DNA of 22,456 nt from Bog-473 sp035534235 (lineage in GTDB: Bacteria > Actinomycetota > Acidimicrobiia > Acidimicrobiales > RAAP-2), in the NCBI GenBank assembly GCA_035534235.1, contig DATLSH010000077.1, positions 1 to 22,456 on the forward strand, in the 5' to 3' direction. A program made the translations under genes and the position numbers. The notes beneath the pieces were generated by a model. The model had not been told where the DNA came from and did no database searches. It was given only the letters and a program-made list of their open reading frames with translations. The stretch's first letter is position 1. Each line of letters opens with the position of its first letter. This document shows positions 1 to 7,242 of the stretch, piece by piece.

Positions 1-168
1 GCTCAGGAGGGCGATCGCCGACGCGGCGGCCCGCTCGGCCTCGCCCCACAGCCCCACCATCTCGCGGGCCTCATCACCCGAGCACGACCCCGGCTGCGTC
101 GTGCGCACGATCTCCTGCAGCGTGCGCACGGCCCCGGCGAGCCTCGATCCGACGGTTGCTGACACCAC
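1..168 (-). CDS. DUF222-like protein, N-terminal fragment (cut by window edge)
   Basis: A minus-strand frame stays open from about position 219 to the left edge. From the GTG at 168 it reads VVSATVGSRLAGAVRTLQEI, then continues through PGSCSGDEAREMVGLWGEAE to an Ala-rich helix ending IALLS. The pattern 'xLSGxxAxxLVxLxxxxERxAAA' is typical of the N-terminus of DUF222 proteins, which often carry a C-terminal HNH nuclease domain (the 13E12 repeat family of mycobacteria). Only about 56 residues are visible, so the nuclease domain cannot be confirmed. The start is uncertain. GTG 168 is preceded by TACCCT and six bases, a leaderless-type arrangement with no Shine-Dalgarno site; an in-frame ATG at 219 is the alternative, with a weak AGGG in front. 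The family call rests on a short match and is inference. Confidence 0.45.
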   Translation of the reverse strand, partial: MVSATVGSRLAGAVRTLQEIVRTTQPGSCSGDEAREMVGLWGEAERAAASAIALLS

Positions 169-286
169 AACGAGAGGGTAGGGGGAGGGTGTGACAACCC
201 CTCCGTAGAGTGCCGCCATGACCCGCCCTGACCCGCCGACCAATCCCCCAAACGGTGGAACCCACACTCCCGCAATGCCAAGTCGG

Positions 287-748
287 TCACGTGGCCACAC
301 CGTCCCATCTCATGCGCACATCAGGTACGCCTTCCTCATTTCCTCTGCCATCAGTCCTCTCCACCTCCACAAATCCGGCCCGCATATAGAACGCCTGCGC
401 CCGACTGTTCTCCTCGAACACCCAGAGCGACAGTCCGGCGGGGTGTGCCGCCATGGCGCGACCCAGGAGGGCGCCTCCGATCCCGCGCCCCTGCCATTCC
501 GCCCTCACGTAGAGGTGCTCGACCATCCCTTCGTGGACGGCGCAGAACCCGACCATCATTTCGGCCACCTCGGCCACCTCCACCCAACCACCGCGCGCCA
601 CGCATGCCGAGAAGAACACCACGTTCTCCTGCGCCGTGTGCAGCACCGGGAGGTAGGCCATCGCCGCCCGAGCCGATCCGAACACCAGGGCCAGCGCCGC
701 ACCCTCATTGGGACGTGCCGCCCGCAAGGAGATCACCTCCTCGGTCAT
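287..748 (-). CDS. GNAT-family N-acetyltransferase
   Basis: A 153-residue protein with the usual length and layout of a single GNAT domain. The acetyl-CoA binding loop is visible as VRAEWQGRGIGGALL (about residues 82-96, Q/RxxGxG/A type), and motif B as ENSRAQAFYMRAGFVEVER near residues 112-130, the common 'N..A...Y...GF' ending of the family. The acceptor substrate cannot be predicted. The ATG lies 6 bp after the stop of the racemase gene upstream, and the purine-rich AGGGCGGG before it overlaps that stop codon, so the two genes are probably co-transcribed and translationally coupled. No membrane segment or signal peptide is seen. Confidence 0.85.
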   Translation of the reverse strand: MTEEVISLRAARPNEGAALALVFGSARAAMAYLPVLHTAQENVVFFSACVARGGWVEVAEVAEMMVGFCAVHEGMVEHLYVRAEWQGRGIGGALLGRAMAAHPAGLSLWVFEENSRAQAFYMRAGFVEVERTDGRGNEEGVPDVRMRWDGVAT

Positions 749-754
749 CCCGCC

Positions 755-1933
755 CTAACTCAACGCCCCCGAGGCCTGCAGCTTGGCGATCGTCGTCTCG
801 TCGACGCCCCATTCCAGCAACCCCGAAACCGTGTCCGCCCCGGGCGGCGAGGGTGGCCGGCTCACCGCGGCAGGCGTGCGCGAGAAACGGGGCGCCGGAC
901 CCGGCTGCACCACGCCGTCCACCTCCACGAAGGTCTTCCGGGCCACATTGTGCGGGTGCTCGTGGGCTTCCCAGGGCGACAGCACCGGGGCCACGCAGGC
1001 GTCGGTCCCGTCGAATGTGGTCGCCCACTCGTCCCGGGTCCGGGTCAGGAACACCTCGGCGAAGCGCTTCTTCATGGCCGGCCACTGCTCCCTGTCCATC
1101 TGCCCGGGCAGCGTGGCATCTCCCGAAAGTCCGAGACCCTCCAGCAGTTCGGCATAGAACTTGGCCTCAATCCCCCCCACCGCCATCCACTTCCCGTCCG
1201 CCGTCTCGTAGACCTCGTAGAAGGGCGCACCGGTGTCGAGCATGTTGGCCCCGCGCTCCTCGTTCCAGATGCCGAAGGTATGGAAGGAGAAGATCATCGT
1301 CATCAAAGAGGCGGCACCGTCCACCATGGCGGCATCGACCACCTGGCCCTCACCCGAGCGCACCGCTTCCAGTAGGGCGGCCACCATCCCGAAGGCCAGC
1401 AGCATGCCGCCGCCGCCGAAGTCACCGATGAGGTTCAGCGGCGGCACGGGCGCCGAGTCGGCCCGGCCGAGTGACCACAGGGCGCCGCCGATGGCGATGT
1501 AGTCGATGTCGTGGCCGGCCGCCGACGCCATCGGGCCGTCTTGGCCCCAGCCCGTCATGCGCCCATAGACCAACCGCCGGTTGCGCGCCATGCAGGCCTC
1601 GGGCCCGACGCCCAGACGCTCGGCCACTCCGGGCCGGAATCCCTCAATGAGACCGTCCGCCTGCTCGCACAGGCCGAGCACGAGCTCGACCGCGTCGGGA
1701 TGCTTGAGATCGATCCCCACCGACACCCGGCTGCGGTTCAGCAGGTCCCAGTACGGGCCGGACGAAGCCGCCGCCCGCTCGGCCGCGCCGGGCGCCGCCC
1801 GCTCCAGCCGGATGACCTGGGCCCCGGCGTCGGCCAGCATCATGCAGGTGTAGGGCGAGGGACCGATGCCCGCCAGCTCAATGAGCTTGATCCCGCTCAG
1901 CGGTCCGCTACGGGGAGTGGAAGTCTCAGCCAT
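755..1933 (-). CDS. mcr: Alpha-methylacyl-CoA racemase (CoA-transferase family III)
   Basis: A 392-residue CaiB/BaiF family protein closely resembling the mycobacterial racemase MCR. It begins with GPLSGIKLIELAGIGPSPY, the CoA-binding N-terminus. The catalytic residues of MCR are recognisable: His in AAGHDIDYIAIGG (about residue 141), Asp in NLIGDFGGGGM (about 171) and Glu in DTGAPFYEVYE (about 240). GQVVDAAMVDGAASL is also family-typical. Such enzymes interconvert (2R)- and (2S)-methylacyl-CoA thioesters so that branched or sterol side chains can enter beta-oxidation; an acyl-CoA dehydrogenase lies 2 kb away on the same strand. The ATG at 1933 was chosen because the conserved N-terminus starts just after it; the frame stays open further upstream, but that part is antisense to the galactokinase gene. 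A -10-like CACGAT sits six bases before the ATG. Confidence 0.9.
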   Translation of the reverse strand: MAETSTPRSGPLSGIKLIELAGIGPSPYTCMMLADAGAQVIRLERAAPGAAERAAASSGPYWDLLNRSRVSVGIDLKHPDAVELVLGLCEQADGLIEGFRPGVAERLGVGPEACMARNRRLVYGRMTGWGQDGPMASAAGHDIDYIAIGGALWSLGRADSAPVPPLNLIGDFGGGGMLLAFGMVAALLEAVRSGEGQVVDAAMVDGAASLMTMIFSFHTFGIWNEERGANMLDTGAPFYEVYETADGKWMAVGGIEAKFYAELLEGLGLSGDATLPGQMDREQWPAMKKRFAEVFLTRTRDEWATTFDGTDACVAPVLSPWEAHEHPHNVARKTFVEVDGVVQPGPAPRFSRTPAAVSRPPSPPGADTVSGLLEWGVDETTIAKLQASGALS

Positions 1934-1978
1934 CGCAGGATCGTGACCCGAGCGGCCCGCAGGGGTCAAGCTGGATGC
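1934..1978. promoter_or_regulatory. Divergent start region of racemase and galactokinase-like genes
   Basis: Only 45 bp separate the two divergent starts. On the minus strand CACGAT lies six bases before the racemase ATG; on the plus strand CAAGCT lies six bases before the GTG at 1979. Both fit a loose NANNNT -10 element at the distance expected for leaderless transcripts. No -35 box is evident. An AGGGG at 1961-1965 is 13 bases from the GTG, too far for a good Shine-Dalgarno site. Predicted by pattern only. Confidence 0.3.
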
Positions 1979-3022
1979 GTGCCCAGCTCCAGCGCCACCT
2001 CCAGCGCCACCGCACGGGCCCCCGGCCGGGTCACCCTCATCGGCGACCACACGGACTACAACGAGGGTCTTTCGCTCCCCATGGCCATCGACCTGGCCAC
2101 CGAGGCGACCTTCAGCCCCGAGCCCGGCAGCTTCTTGATCGGGCTCGACTCCGACCAGTTCCCCGACCATCTGGAGATACCTCTGGGCGACACCGCCCCT
2201 CCCTCCCCGCACGCCCTCCTGGCGGCCGGACTCATCCGTCTCTGCCACCCCAAGACCGGCGGCACCGTCCGCGTCACCACCACCATCCCGATTGGGGCCG
2301 GGCTCTCGTCCAGCGCCGCCTTCTCCGTCGCCCTCTCCCTGGCCCTCGGGCACGCTGCACAACCGGTCGAATTGGCCCGGCACTGCCAGCAGGCCGAAGC
2401 CCTGGCTGGTGCCCACGTCGGCCTGCTCGATCCGTTGGCCATCGTCGCCGCCCGAGCCGACCACGCACTCCACATCGACTTCTCCACTCTGGAGATGCGC
2501 CAAGTCCGCCTACCCGCCGACGCCGCGTTCGTCGTCGTGCACAGCGGGGCGCCCCGCCTGCTGAACGGTTCGCCCTATGCCACCCGGCGCGCCGAGTGCG
2601 AGTCGGCGGCCCGACTGCTCGGGCGCGCCCTCGGACGTTGCGGGCCCGGTGATCTGAGCGGACTGGGCGATCCGGTCTTGCGCCGGCGGGCCCGGCACGT
2701 GGTCACCGAGTGCGCCCGCGTGCGCGAGGTCGAGCGCCTCCTGTCACTGGGGGACCTGGCCGCCGTGGGGGCCGTCATGTCCGAGGGTCATCGCAGCCTG
2801 GCCGACGACTTCAGGGTCAGCGTCCCCGCCGTCGACGCCCTGGTCGGGCATCTGGTCAGCCAGCCCGGCGTGCTGGGCGCCCGCATGACCGGTGGGGGCT
2901 TCGGCGGTTGCGTGATCGCCCTGTGCCGGCCCGACTCGCCGGCGCTGGACCCGGCCGTACACGCCCCCCTCCGGGCGTGGCGGGTCAGTCCTGCCGGGGG
3001 GGCATCCATGCTCGAGAGGTAG
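1979..3022 (+). CDS. galK: Galactokinase-like GHMP kinase
   Basis: A 347-residue GHMP-superfamily kinase. The galactokinase signature is present as GRVTLIGDHTDYNEG (residues 16-30), with Asp where most galactokinases have Glu. The ATP-binding loop is IPIGAGLSSSAAF (about 103-115) and the C-terminal GHMP motif is ARMTGGGFGGCVIAL (about 301-315). YATRRAECESA and RARHVVTECARVREV also match galactokinases. The likely catalytic Asp is in HVGLLDPLAI (about 151), but the usual CGxMDQ is altered (Leu-Asp-Pro). The protein is shorter than the usual 380-390 residues: the normal N-terminal stretch before the signature is replaced by a Ser/Ala/Thr run encoded by a 12-bp tandem duplication. The expected reaction is phosphorylation of galactose at C1, but substrate is uncertain. 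GTG 1979 is the most sensible start. Its 3' end overlaps trpD by 38 bp, tail to tail. Confidence 0.75.
   Translation: MPSSSATSSATARAPGRVTLIGDHTDYNEGLSLPMAIDLATEATFSPEPGSFLIGLDSDQFPDHLEIPLGDTAPPSPHALLAAGLIRLCHPKTGGTVRVTTTIPIGAGLSSSAAFSVALSLALGHAAQPVELARHCQQAEALAGAHVGLLDPLAIVAARADHALHIDFSTLEMRQVRLPADAAFVVVHSGAPRLLNGSPYATRRAECESAARLLGRALGRCGPGDLSGLGDPVLRRRARHVVTECARVREVERLLSLGDLAAVGAVMSEGHRSLADDFRVSVPAVDALVGHLVSQPGVLGARMTGGGFGGCVIALCRPDSPALDPAVHAPLRAWRVSPAGGASMLER
1987..2010 (+). repeat. 12-bp perfect tandem duplication inside galK-like gene
   Basis: CTCCAGCGCCAC occurs twice head to tail (1987-1998 and 1999-2010), a few codons after the GTG start of the galactokinase-like gene. It encodes Ser-Ser-Ala-Thr twice and keeps the frame. 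It probably arose by replication slippage. Confidence 0.85.
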
Positions 3023-4067
3023 CGACCAGGCCCTCCAGCACCGCCGAGGCCCGCCCGCTGTCGAGTGAGTCCGCGGCCAGCACCGCCCCCTCGGCCAGGT
3101 CCCCGGCCCGGCCGGCCACCACCAGGCCGGCGGCCGCATTGAGCACGGCGATGTCGCGGCGGGCGCCGTGCTCACCGGCGAGGACCGAGCGGATCACCTG
3201 GGCGTTCAACGCGGCGTCGCCCCCCCGCAGGTCCTCCATGCTGGCCGGCGGGAACCCGAGGGCCACCGGGTCGACCCGCCACTCGGAGATCTCGTAGTCC
3301 CCGGTTCCGTCGCCCTTCACCTCCAGCACGGTGGAGGGCGAGGTCACGCTGAGCTCGTCCAGGCCGTCGTCGGCGAAGACGATCATGGCCCGCCGGCTCC
3401 CGGTGGCACCGAACACGTTGGCCATGATGGGCGCCATGGCGGGATCGCTGACACCCACCAGCTGGTAGCGGGTCCGGCTGGGATTGGTCAGGGGACCGAG
3501 GAAGTTGAAGATAGTGGGTACGCCCAGCTCTCGGCGCACCGGTCCCACGAAGCGCATGGCCGGGTGGAAACGTTGGGCGAAGCAGAAGCCCATCCCCGCC
3601 TCGGACACGCAGCGCGCCACGCCTTCGGGGCCGATTTCAATGGCCACGCCCAACGCCTCCAGCACATCGGCCGTCCCCACGGCCGATGAGGCGGCCCGGT
3701 TGCCGTGCTTGCACACCGGCACCCCGCACCCGGCGACCACGAAGGCGGCCAGGGTGGTCACGTTGATGCTCCGCAACCGGTCCCCGCCCGTCCCGACCAG
3801 ATCCACCACCACGCCGCCGCCCTCGTCGAGCGGGAGGGGAACGGCGGCGTCGACCATGGCCCGGGCCAGACCGGTGACCTCCTCGATGGACTCGCCCTTG
3901 GCGTGCAGCAGGGCCAGGAACGCCCCGATCTGGGCCGGCGTGGCCTCGCCGGACAGGACCACGCCAAGGGTCGCCTCGGCCTCGTCCGCCGTCAGCGACT
4001 GGCGGCGTGTCAGGCGGCTCAGGACGTCGGGCCACGCCAGCGCCGGACCCGCCGTCAGTCCCACCAC
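2985..4067 (-). CDS. trpD: Anthranilate phosphoribosyltransferase
   Basis: A 360-residue enzyme that joins anthranilate to PRPP in tryptophan synthesis. Visible family motifs are the glycosyl transferase N-terminal helical region (about residues 14-75), the PRPP loop VDLVGTGGDRLRSINVTT (about 88-105), KHGNRAASSAVGTADVLEALG (about 120-140), HPAMRFVGPVRRELG with IFNFLGPLTNP (about 168-196), and the metal-binding DGLDELS (about 239). The loop after GTGGD is more basic (RLRS) than the common GAxT. No other trp gene is nearby. The GTG at 4067 overlaps the last codons of the acyl-CoA dehydrogenase gene by 13 bp, so translation is probably coupled; a second GTG at 4064 would serve equally well. Confidence 0.93.
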   Translation of the reverse strand: MVGLTAGPALAWPDVLSRLTRRQSLTADEAEATLGVVLSGEATPAQIGAFLALLHAKGESIEEVTGLARAMVDAAVPLPLDEGGGVVVDLVGTGGDRLRSINVTTLAAFVVAGCGVPVCKHGNRAASSAVGTADVLEALGVAIEIGPEGVARCVSEAGMGFCFAQRFHPAMRFVGPVRRELGVPTIFNFLGPLTNPSRTRYQLVGVSDPAMAPIMANVFGATGSRRAMIVFADDGLDELSVTSPSTVLEVKGDGTGDYEISEWRVDPVALGFPPASMEDLRGGDAALNAQVIRSVLAGEHGARRDIAVLNAAAGLVVAGRAGDLAEGAVLAADSLDSGRASAVLEGLVATSRAWMPPRQD

Positions 4068-5230
4068 AGGTCCCGGTCCAGCACGCCCCGGGCGATCAAT
4101 CCGAGCTGCACCTGCGAGGTGCCCTCAACGATGGTCAGCTGCTTGGCGTCGCGGTACCACTGCTCGGTCGGATGGTCCTCCATGTAACCCGCCGCACCGA
4201 GCAATTGCACGGCCAGCGACGAGGCCCGCACGGCCAGCTCGGTGGCGTGGTACTTGGCCATCGAGAGGTACGGCACGTACTCCTTGGTGAACTTGCCCTG
4301 ATCGGCCAGGACGGCGGCGCGGTAGGTCAGGAGGCGGGCCGCTTCAATGTCGACGGCGCACTTGGCGATCTCCCACTGAATTCCCTGGAAGTCGGCGATG
4401 GTCCGCCCGAACGCCTCTCGCTGCTGCACGTAGTCGGTGGCATACATGAGTGCGCCCTCGGCCAGCCCGATGCCCCGGGCGGCCACGATGGGACGCATGG
4501 CGTTGAGCCCCAGCATGGCCAGGCGGAACCCGCCCACCTCCCCGATCACGTTCTCCGCCGGCACCCGCACATCGGACAGCAACAGCTCTCCCGTGTCGAC
4601 GCCGCGCACGCCCATCTTGTGGTCCGTGCGTCCCACCTCCACTCCGGGCCACCCCCGCTCGACGATGAACGCGGTCACCGAGTCATGGGCCCGGCTGGTC
4701 GGTTCACTGGTCTTGGCGAACACGGTGTACCAGTCGGCCTCCCGGACCCCCGACATCCAGCACTTGGTGCCGCTGAGGATCCAGCCGCCCCCCCCGTCGG
4801 TGTCGGGCACCCCCCGGGTGCGCATGCCCATCACGTCACTGCCGGCCTGGGGCTCGGACAGGCCGAAGGCCGCCCGCATGGTGCCCTCGCAGATCCCCGG
4901 CAGGTACTTCGCCTTCTGCTCCTCGGTGCCGGCGATCATCACCGGACCGGTGGGCAGCCGGGTCAGCAGCAGCATGAGAGCCGCCGTGTTGGAGTACTTG
5001 GCCACTTCCTCAATGGCGACGGCCAACCCGAGGATCCCCGCTCCCGAGCCGCCGAACTCGGTCGGGATGCACAGCCCGAGCAACCCGGCGTCCCGGAACG
5101 CCTCATACAGGTCTTGGGGGTACTCCCCACTCTTGTCGATGGCCCGGGCCCGAGGCTTCACCTTGTCCTGCGCCAGGCGGCGCACCGTGGCCTGCAGGTC
5201 GTGCAGTTCCTCGGGGAGGCCGAAATCCAC
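4055..5230 (-). CDS. Acyl-CoA dehydrogenase
   Basis: A 391-residue flavoprotein of standard acyl-CoA dehydrogenase length. It has the N-terminal helical domain (about 1-120), the FAD/substrate segment AFGLSEPQAGSDVMGMRT (about 120-138), WILSGTKCWMSG (about 150-161), the middle beta domain, and the C-terminal helical domain with REAFGRTIADFQGIQWEIA. The catalytic base is the Glu in IVEGTSQVQL near residue 370, matching Glu376 of medium-chain dehydrogenase. It should introduce the alpha,beta double bond in an acyl-CoA and pass electrons to ETF; chain-length preference cannot be read off. It starts with GTG at 5230, with TAGCCT exactly six bases upstream and no Shine-Dalgarno site, so the transcript is probably leaderless. 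trpD follows with an overlap. Confidence 0.92.
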   Translation of the reverse strand: MDFGLPEELHDLQATVRRLAQDKVKPRARAIDKSGEYPQDLYEAFRDAGLLGLCIPTEFGGSGAGILGLAVAIEEVAKYSNTAALMLLLTRLPTGPVMIAGTEEQKAKYLPGICEGTMRAAFGLSEPQAGSDVMGMRTRGVPDTDGGGGWILSGTKCWMSGVREADWYTVFAKTSEPTSRAHDSVTAFIVERGWPGVEVGRTDHKMGVRGVDTGELLLSDVRVPAENVIGEVGGFRLAMLGLNAMRPIVAARGIGLAEGALMYATDYVQQREAFGRTIADFQGIQWEIAKCAVDIEAARLLTYRAAVLADQGKFTKEYVPYLSMAKYHATELAVRASSLAVQLLGAAGYMEDHPTEQWYRDAKQLTIVEGTSQVQLGLIARGVLDRDLWWD

Positions 5231-5257
5231 CGGCGCAGGCTACCGGACTGTCCCGCC
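5231..5257. promoter_or_regulatory. Compact divergent promoter pair (acyl-CoA dehydrogenase / LCP)
   Basis: The GTG of the acyl-CoA dehydrogenase (5230, minus) and an ATG at 5258 (plus) are only 27 bp apart. TAGCCT (minus, 5242-5237) stands six bases before the first, and GACTGT (5246-5251) six bases before the second. The two -10-like elements nearly abut, so RNA polymerase could hardly use both at once. A further TACCTT at 5261-5266 lies eight bases before the TTG of the LCP gene. Inferred from spacing; no -35 boxes are clear. Confidence 0.35.
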
Positions 5258-5278
5258 ATGTACCTTCTTGATCCTTGA
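5258..5278 (+). CDS. Possible six-residue leader ORF before the LCP gene
   Basis: ATG at 5258 opens a frame reading MYLLDP and ending with TGA at 5276-5278. The stop overlaps the TTG start of the LCP gene (TTGA). The LCP TTG has no Shine-Dalgarno sequence, so a leaderless mini-ORF that hands ribosomes on by termination-reinitiation would explain how it is translated. A seven-codon ORF may occur by chance, so this is speculative. Confidence 0.2.
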   Translation: MYLLDP

Positions 5279-6822
5279 CCCCCGACGCGCCTCCGCAGAC
5301 CCGAAGCGCCCTCCAGGCCCAGCTGCGGAAGGACCGGAAGAACGCGGCGCGCCACCGCCATCGTTGGCGGCGCCGGATCCTGCTCTCCCTGACCATCATC
5401 CTCCTCATCGGCGTGGTCGGGGCCGGCGGACTGGTCCTGTACGCCACCTACCGCTTCGACCAGATCAAGAAGGTGGATGCCCGCCACCTGATCGCCCAGG
5501 CCGCCGCCAACCAGCCCTTCAACCTCCTGCTCGTCGGATCCGACTCCCGCGCCTTCGTCGAGAACGCCACCCAGGTCAGGGCCTTCGGCAGCCAGGTCGA
5601 CGCCGGGGGCCAGCGCAGTGACGTGACGATGGTGGCCCGCTTCGTCCCGGCCACCAAGACCGTGACCGTCCTCTCCATCCCCCGCGACCTCTGGGTCGAC
5701 ATCCCCACCAACAAGAGCGGCATAGAGGGGATGAACCGGATCAACTCCGCCTTCGACTCGGGACCCGACCTCCTGGTCCAGACCGTTGAGAAGGTCCTGC
5801 GCATCCCCGTCAACCACTACATGTCGGTCGACTTCCCCGGCTTCTCGGGCATGGTGGACGCGCTGGGCGGCATCACCATGAACTTCACGACCGAGGTGCG
5901 TGACGCCTTCACCGGCCTCAACGTCAGGACCCTCGGTTGCCAGGTGGTCAACGGCACCGTCGCCCTGCAGCTGGTGCGCAGCCGGCACCTGCAGTACGTG
6001 AACACGGACGGCAATTGGGAGTACGACGGCCTGTCCGACTTCAGCCGCATCCGGCGCCAGGACGCGTTCTTCCGCGCCGTGCTGGCCAAGGTCAACGCAT
6101 CCGTCACCGACCCGGTGGCCATCAACGGATTCATTTCGGCCGCCGTGGGCAACGTGACGATCGACAGCTCACTGAGCCAGATCGACCTCCTCCATATCGC
6201 CGAGAACTTCAAGGGTCTGGCTTCGTCGCACCTGGTCACCGAGACCCTCCCCACCACGAGCTACACCACCGGCGGCGGGGCGGCCGTGCTCCTCCCGGCG
6301 CAGCCCTACGCCGACGACATGATCAGCGCCTTCAACCGGACCGGCATGCCCCGACCCAGACCCAAGCCCACAAGCACGCCAACGATCCCGGCCGTGGCGC
6401 CGGGCCTGGTCGATGTCCAGGTCCTGAACGCCTCGTCGGTGACCGGGATCGCCCATGCCACGGCCACGGCCCTCACCCAGTCCGGCTTCCAAGTCGTTGA
6501 GGTGGGCGATGCACCCAAGCCGCTCGCCCCCGGAAGCCCGTCGCAGATCTGGTACGGCCCGACCGGGCTGGCGGCCGCGCACTCCCTCGGCGCAGGCTTG
6601 AGCGGGAGCATCTCCTATGTTCCCGACCCCAGCCTGAGCGGCAACACCGTGACCCTGTTCGTCGCCGGCTCGGAGCTCACCGTGAACGGCTCTCCCACGA
6701 CCACGACCACGACTCCCACCGGGGCCAGCATCCCCGCCGACGTCTACACGAACACCCAGCCCGAACCGTGGAATCCGGTGCCCTGCACCCTGGGCGCCTC
6801 CACCCGGGTCACCAAGAAGTGA
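5275..6822 (+). CDS. LytR-CpsA-Psr family protein with LytR_C domain
   Basis: A 515-residue LCP protein. A basic cytoplasmic tail (about 1-34) precedes one transmembrane segment (about 35-57), so the rest is extracellular. The LCP domain (about 82-275) shows LLLVGSDSR, QRSDVTMVARF, VLSIPRDLWVDIP, MNRINSAF, VDALGGI and LVRSRHLQY followed by DFSRIRRQDAF; the Arg and Asp residues are those that bind polyprenyl pyrophosphate and Mg. A proline-rich linker (about 359-372) leads to a LytR_C domain (about 378-465, beginning VDVQVLNASSVTGIA). The tail carries a run of six Thr. LCP enzymes attach undecaprenyl-linked glycopolymers to peptidoglycan (arabinogalactan in mycobacteria). The start is a TTG that overlaps a mini-ORF stop; no later start would keep the basic tail before the membrane segment. 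It converges on whiB, 19 bp away. Confidence 0.9.
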   Translation: MTPDAPPQTRSALQAQLRKDRKNAARHRHRWRRRILLSLTIILLIGVVGAGGLVLYATYRFDQIKKVDARHLIAQAAANQPFNLLLVGSDSRAFVENATQVRAFGSQVDAGGQRSDVTMVARFVPATKTVTVLSIPRDLWVDIPTNKSGIEGMNRINSAFDSGPDLLVQTVEKVLRIPVNHYMSVDFPGFSGMVDALGGITMNFTTEVRDAFTGLNVRTLGCQVVNGTVALQLVRSRHLQYVNTDGNWEYDGLSDFSRIRRQDAFFRAVLAKVNASVTDPVAINGFISAAVGNVTIDSSLSQIDLLHIAENFKGLASSHLVTETLPTTSYTTGGGAAVLLPAQPYADDMISAFNRTGMPRPRPKPTSTPTIPAVAPGLVDVQVLNASSVTGIAHATATALTQSGFQVVEVGDAPKPLAPGSPSQIWYGPTGLAAAHSLGAGLSGSISYVPDPSLSGNTVTLFVAGSELTVNGSPTTTTTTPTGASIPADVYTNTQPEPWNPVPCTLGASTRVTKK

Positions 6823-6841
6823 CGCCAGTCAGTGCAGCCGG

Positions 6842-7081
6842 TCAGGCCGACTTGCGGCGCTGGCGCACGATCCGCCGGCGCTCCCGCTCCGTCGTACCGC
6901 CCCAGACGCCCTCACGCTCGCGGTGGGCCAGCGCGTGCTCAAGGCAGGCCTGACGAACCGGGCAGACGGCGCAAATAGCCTTGGCTTCGGCCGCATCGGC
7001 CTCGTCCTCGGACACCGGGTAGAAAGCCTCGACATCGAGGCCCCGGCAGGCGGCTTGCTTGCGCCACGTGGTGGCGATCAT
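6842..7081 (-). CDS. WhiB-family Fe-S transcriptional regulator
   Basis: A 79-residue Wbl protein. The four iron-sulfur ligands are at about C12, C37, C40 and C46 (C-x24-C-x2-C-x5-C, with ICAVCPVRQAC). The turn motif GVWGG (about 58-62) is followed by the basic tail ERERRRIVRQRRK that binds DNA. Wbl proteins carry a [4Fe-4S] cluster, act with the principal sigma factor, and are found almost only in Actinobacteria. The ATG at 7081 was chosen because GAGGAAG (minus strand of 7090-7096) lies eight bases upstream, the clearest Shine-Dalgarno site in the window; the frame stays open 29 codons further, but that part is not conserved. Which Wbl subfamily it belongs to is not determined. Confidence 0.93.
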   Translation of the reverse strand: MIATTWRKQAACRGLDVEAFYPVSEDEADAAEAKAICAVCPVRQACLEHALAHREREGVWGGTTERERRRIVRQRRKSA

Positions 7082-7242
7082 GGGAGACACTTCCTCATAA
7101 AGGACGGATAAGGACATCATTCGCCCTGGTCGGAGGCACTGTCCGGTCGCACCCGACGGCGCCGACACCGAATTCCGGCGAACGAAGAGTATGGCTTACG
7201 CCCGGCGGGTCTGTAAAGGCCCACACACAGAATCTTCCCAGG
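7082..7242 (-). promoter_or_regulatory. whiB upstream region
   Basis: This 161-bp gap between the whiB start and the DUF3501 stop holds no gene that I can support. It contains the strong Shine-Dalgarno site of whiB (7090-7096). On the minus strand a TTTACA hexamer is followed 18 bases later by CATACT, a plausible -35/-10 pair that would leave a 5' UTR of roughly 100 nt. No clear terminator for the DUF3501 operon is visible. Confidence 0.3.

Noticed and set aside
1934..2503. 190-codon N-terminal extension of the racemase frame into the galactokinase gene
   Set aside because: The known racemase N-terminus begins at 1933, and the extension is antisense to conserved galactokinase codons.
2985..3022. 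Tail-to-tail overlap of galK-like and trpD genes (and 17961-17971 for DUF167/reductase) as an unusual regulatory arrangement
   Set aside because: Short convergent overlaps are common in compact GC-rich genomes; nothing in the sequence points to a specific antisense control.
6690..6725. Short ACG/ACC tandem array as a microsatellite or CRISPR-like repeat
   Set aside because: It simply encodes the Thr run in the extracellular tail of the LCP protein. No CRISPR array is seen anywhere in the window.
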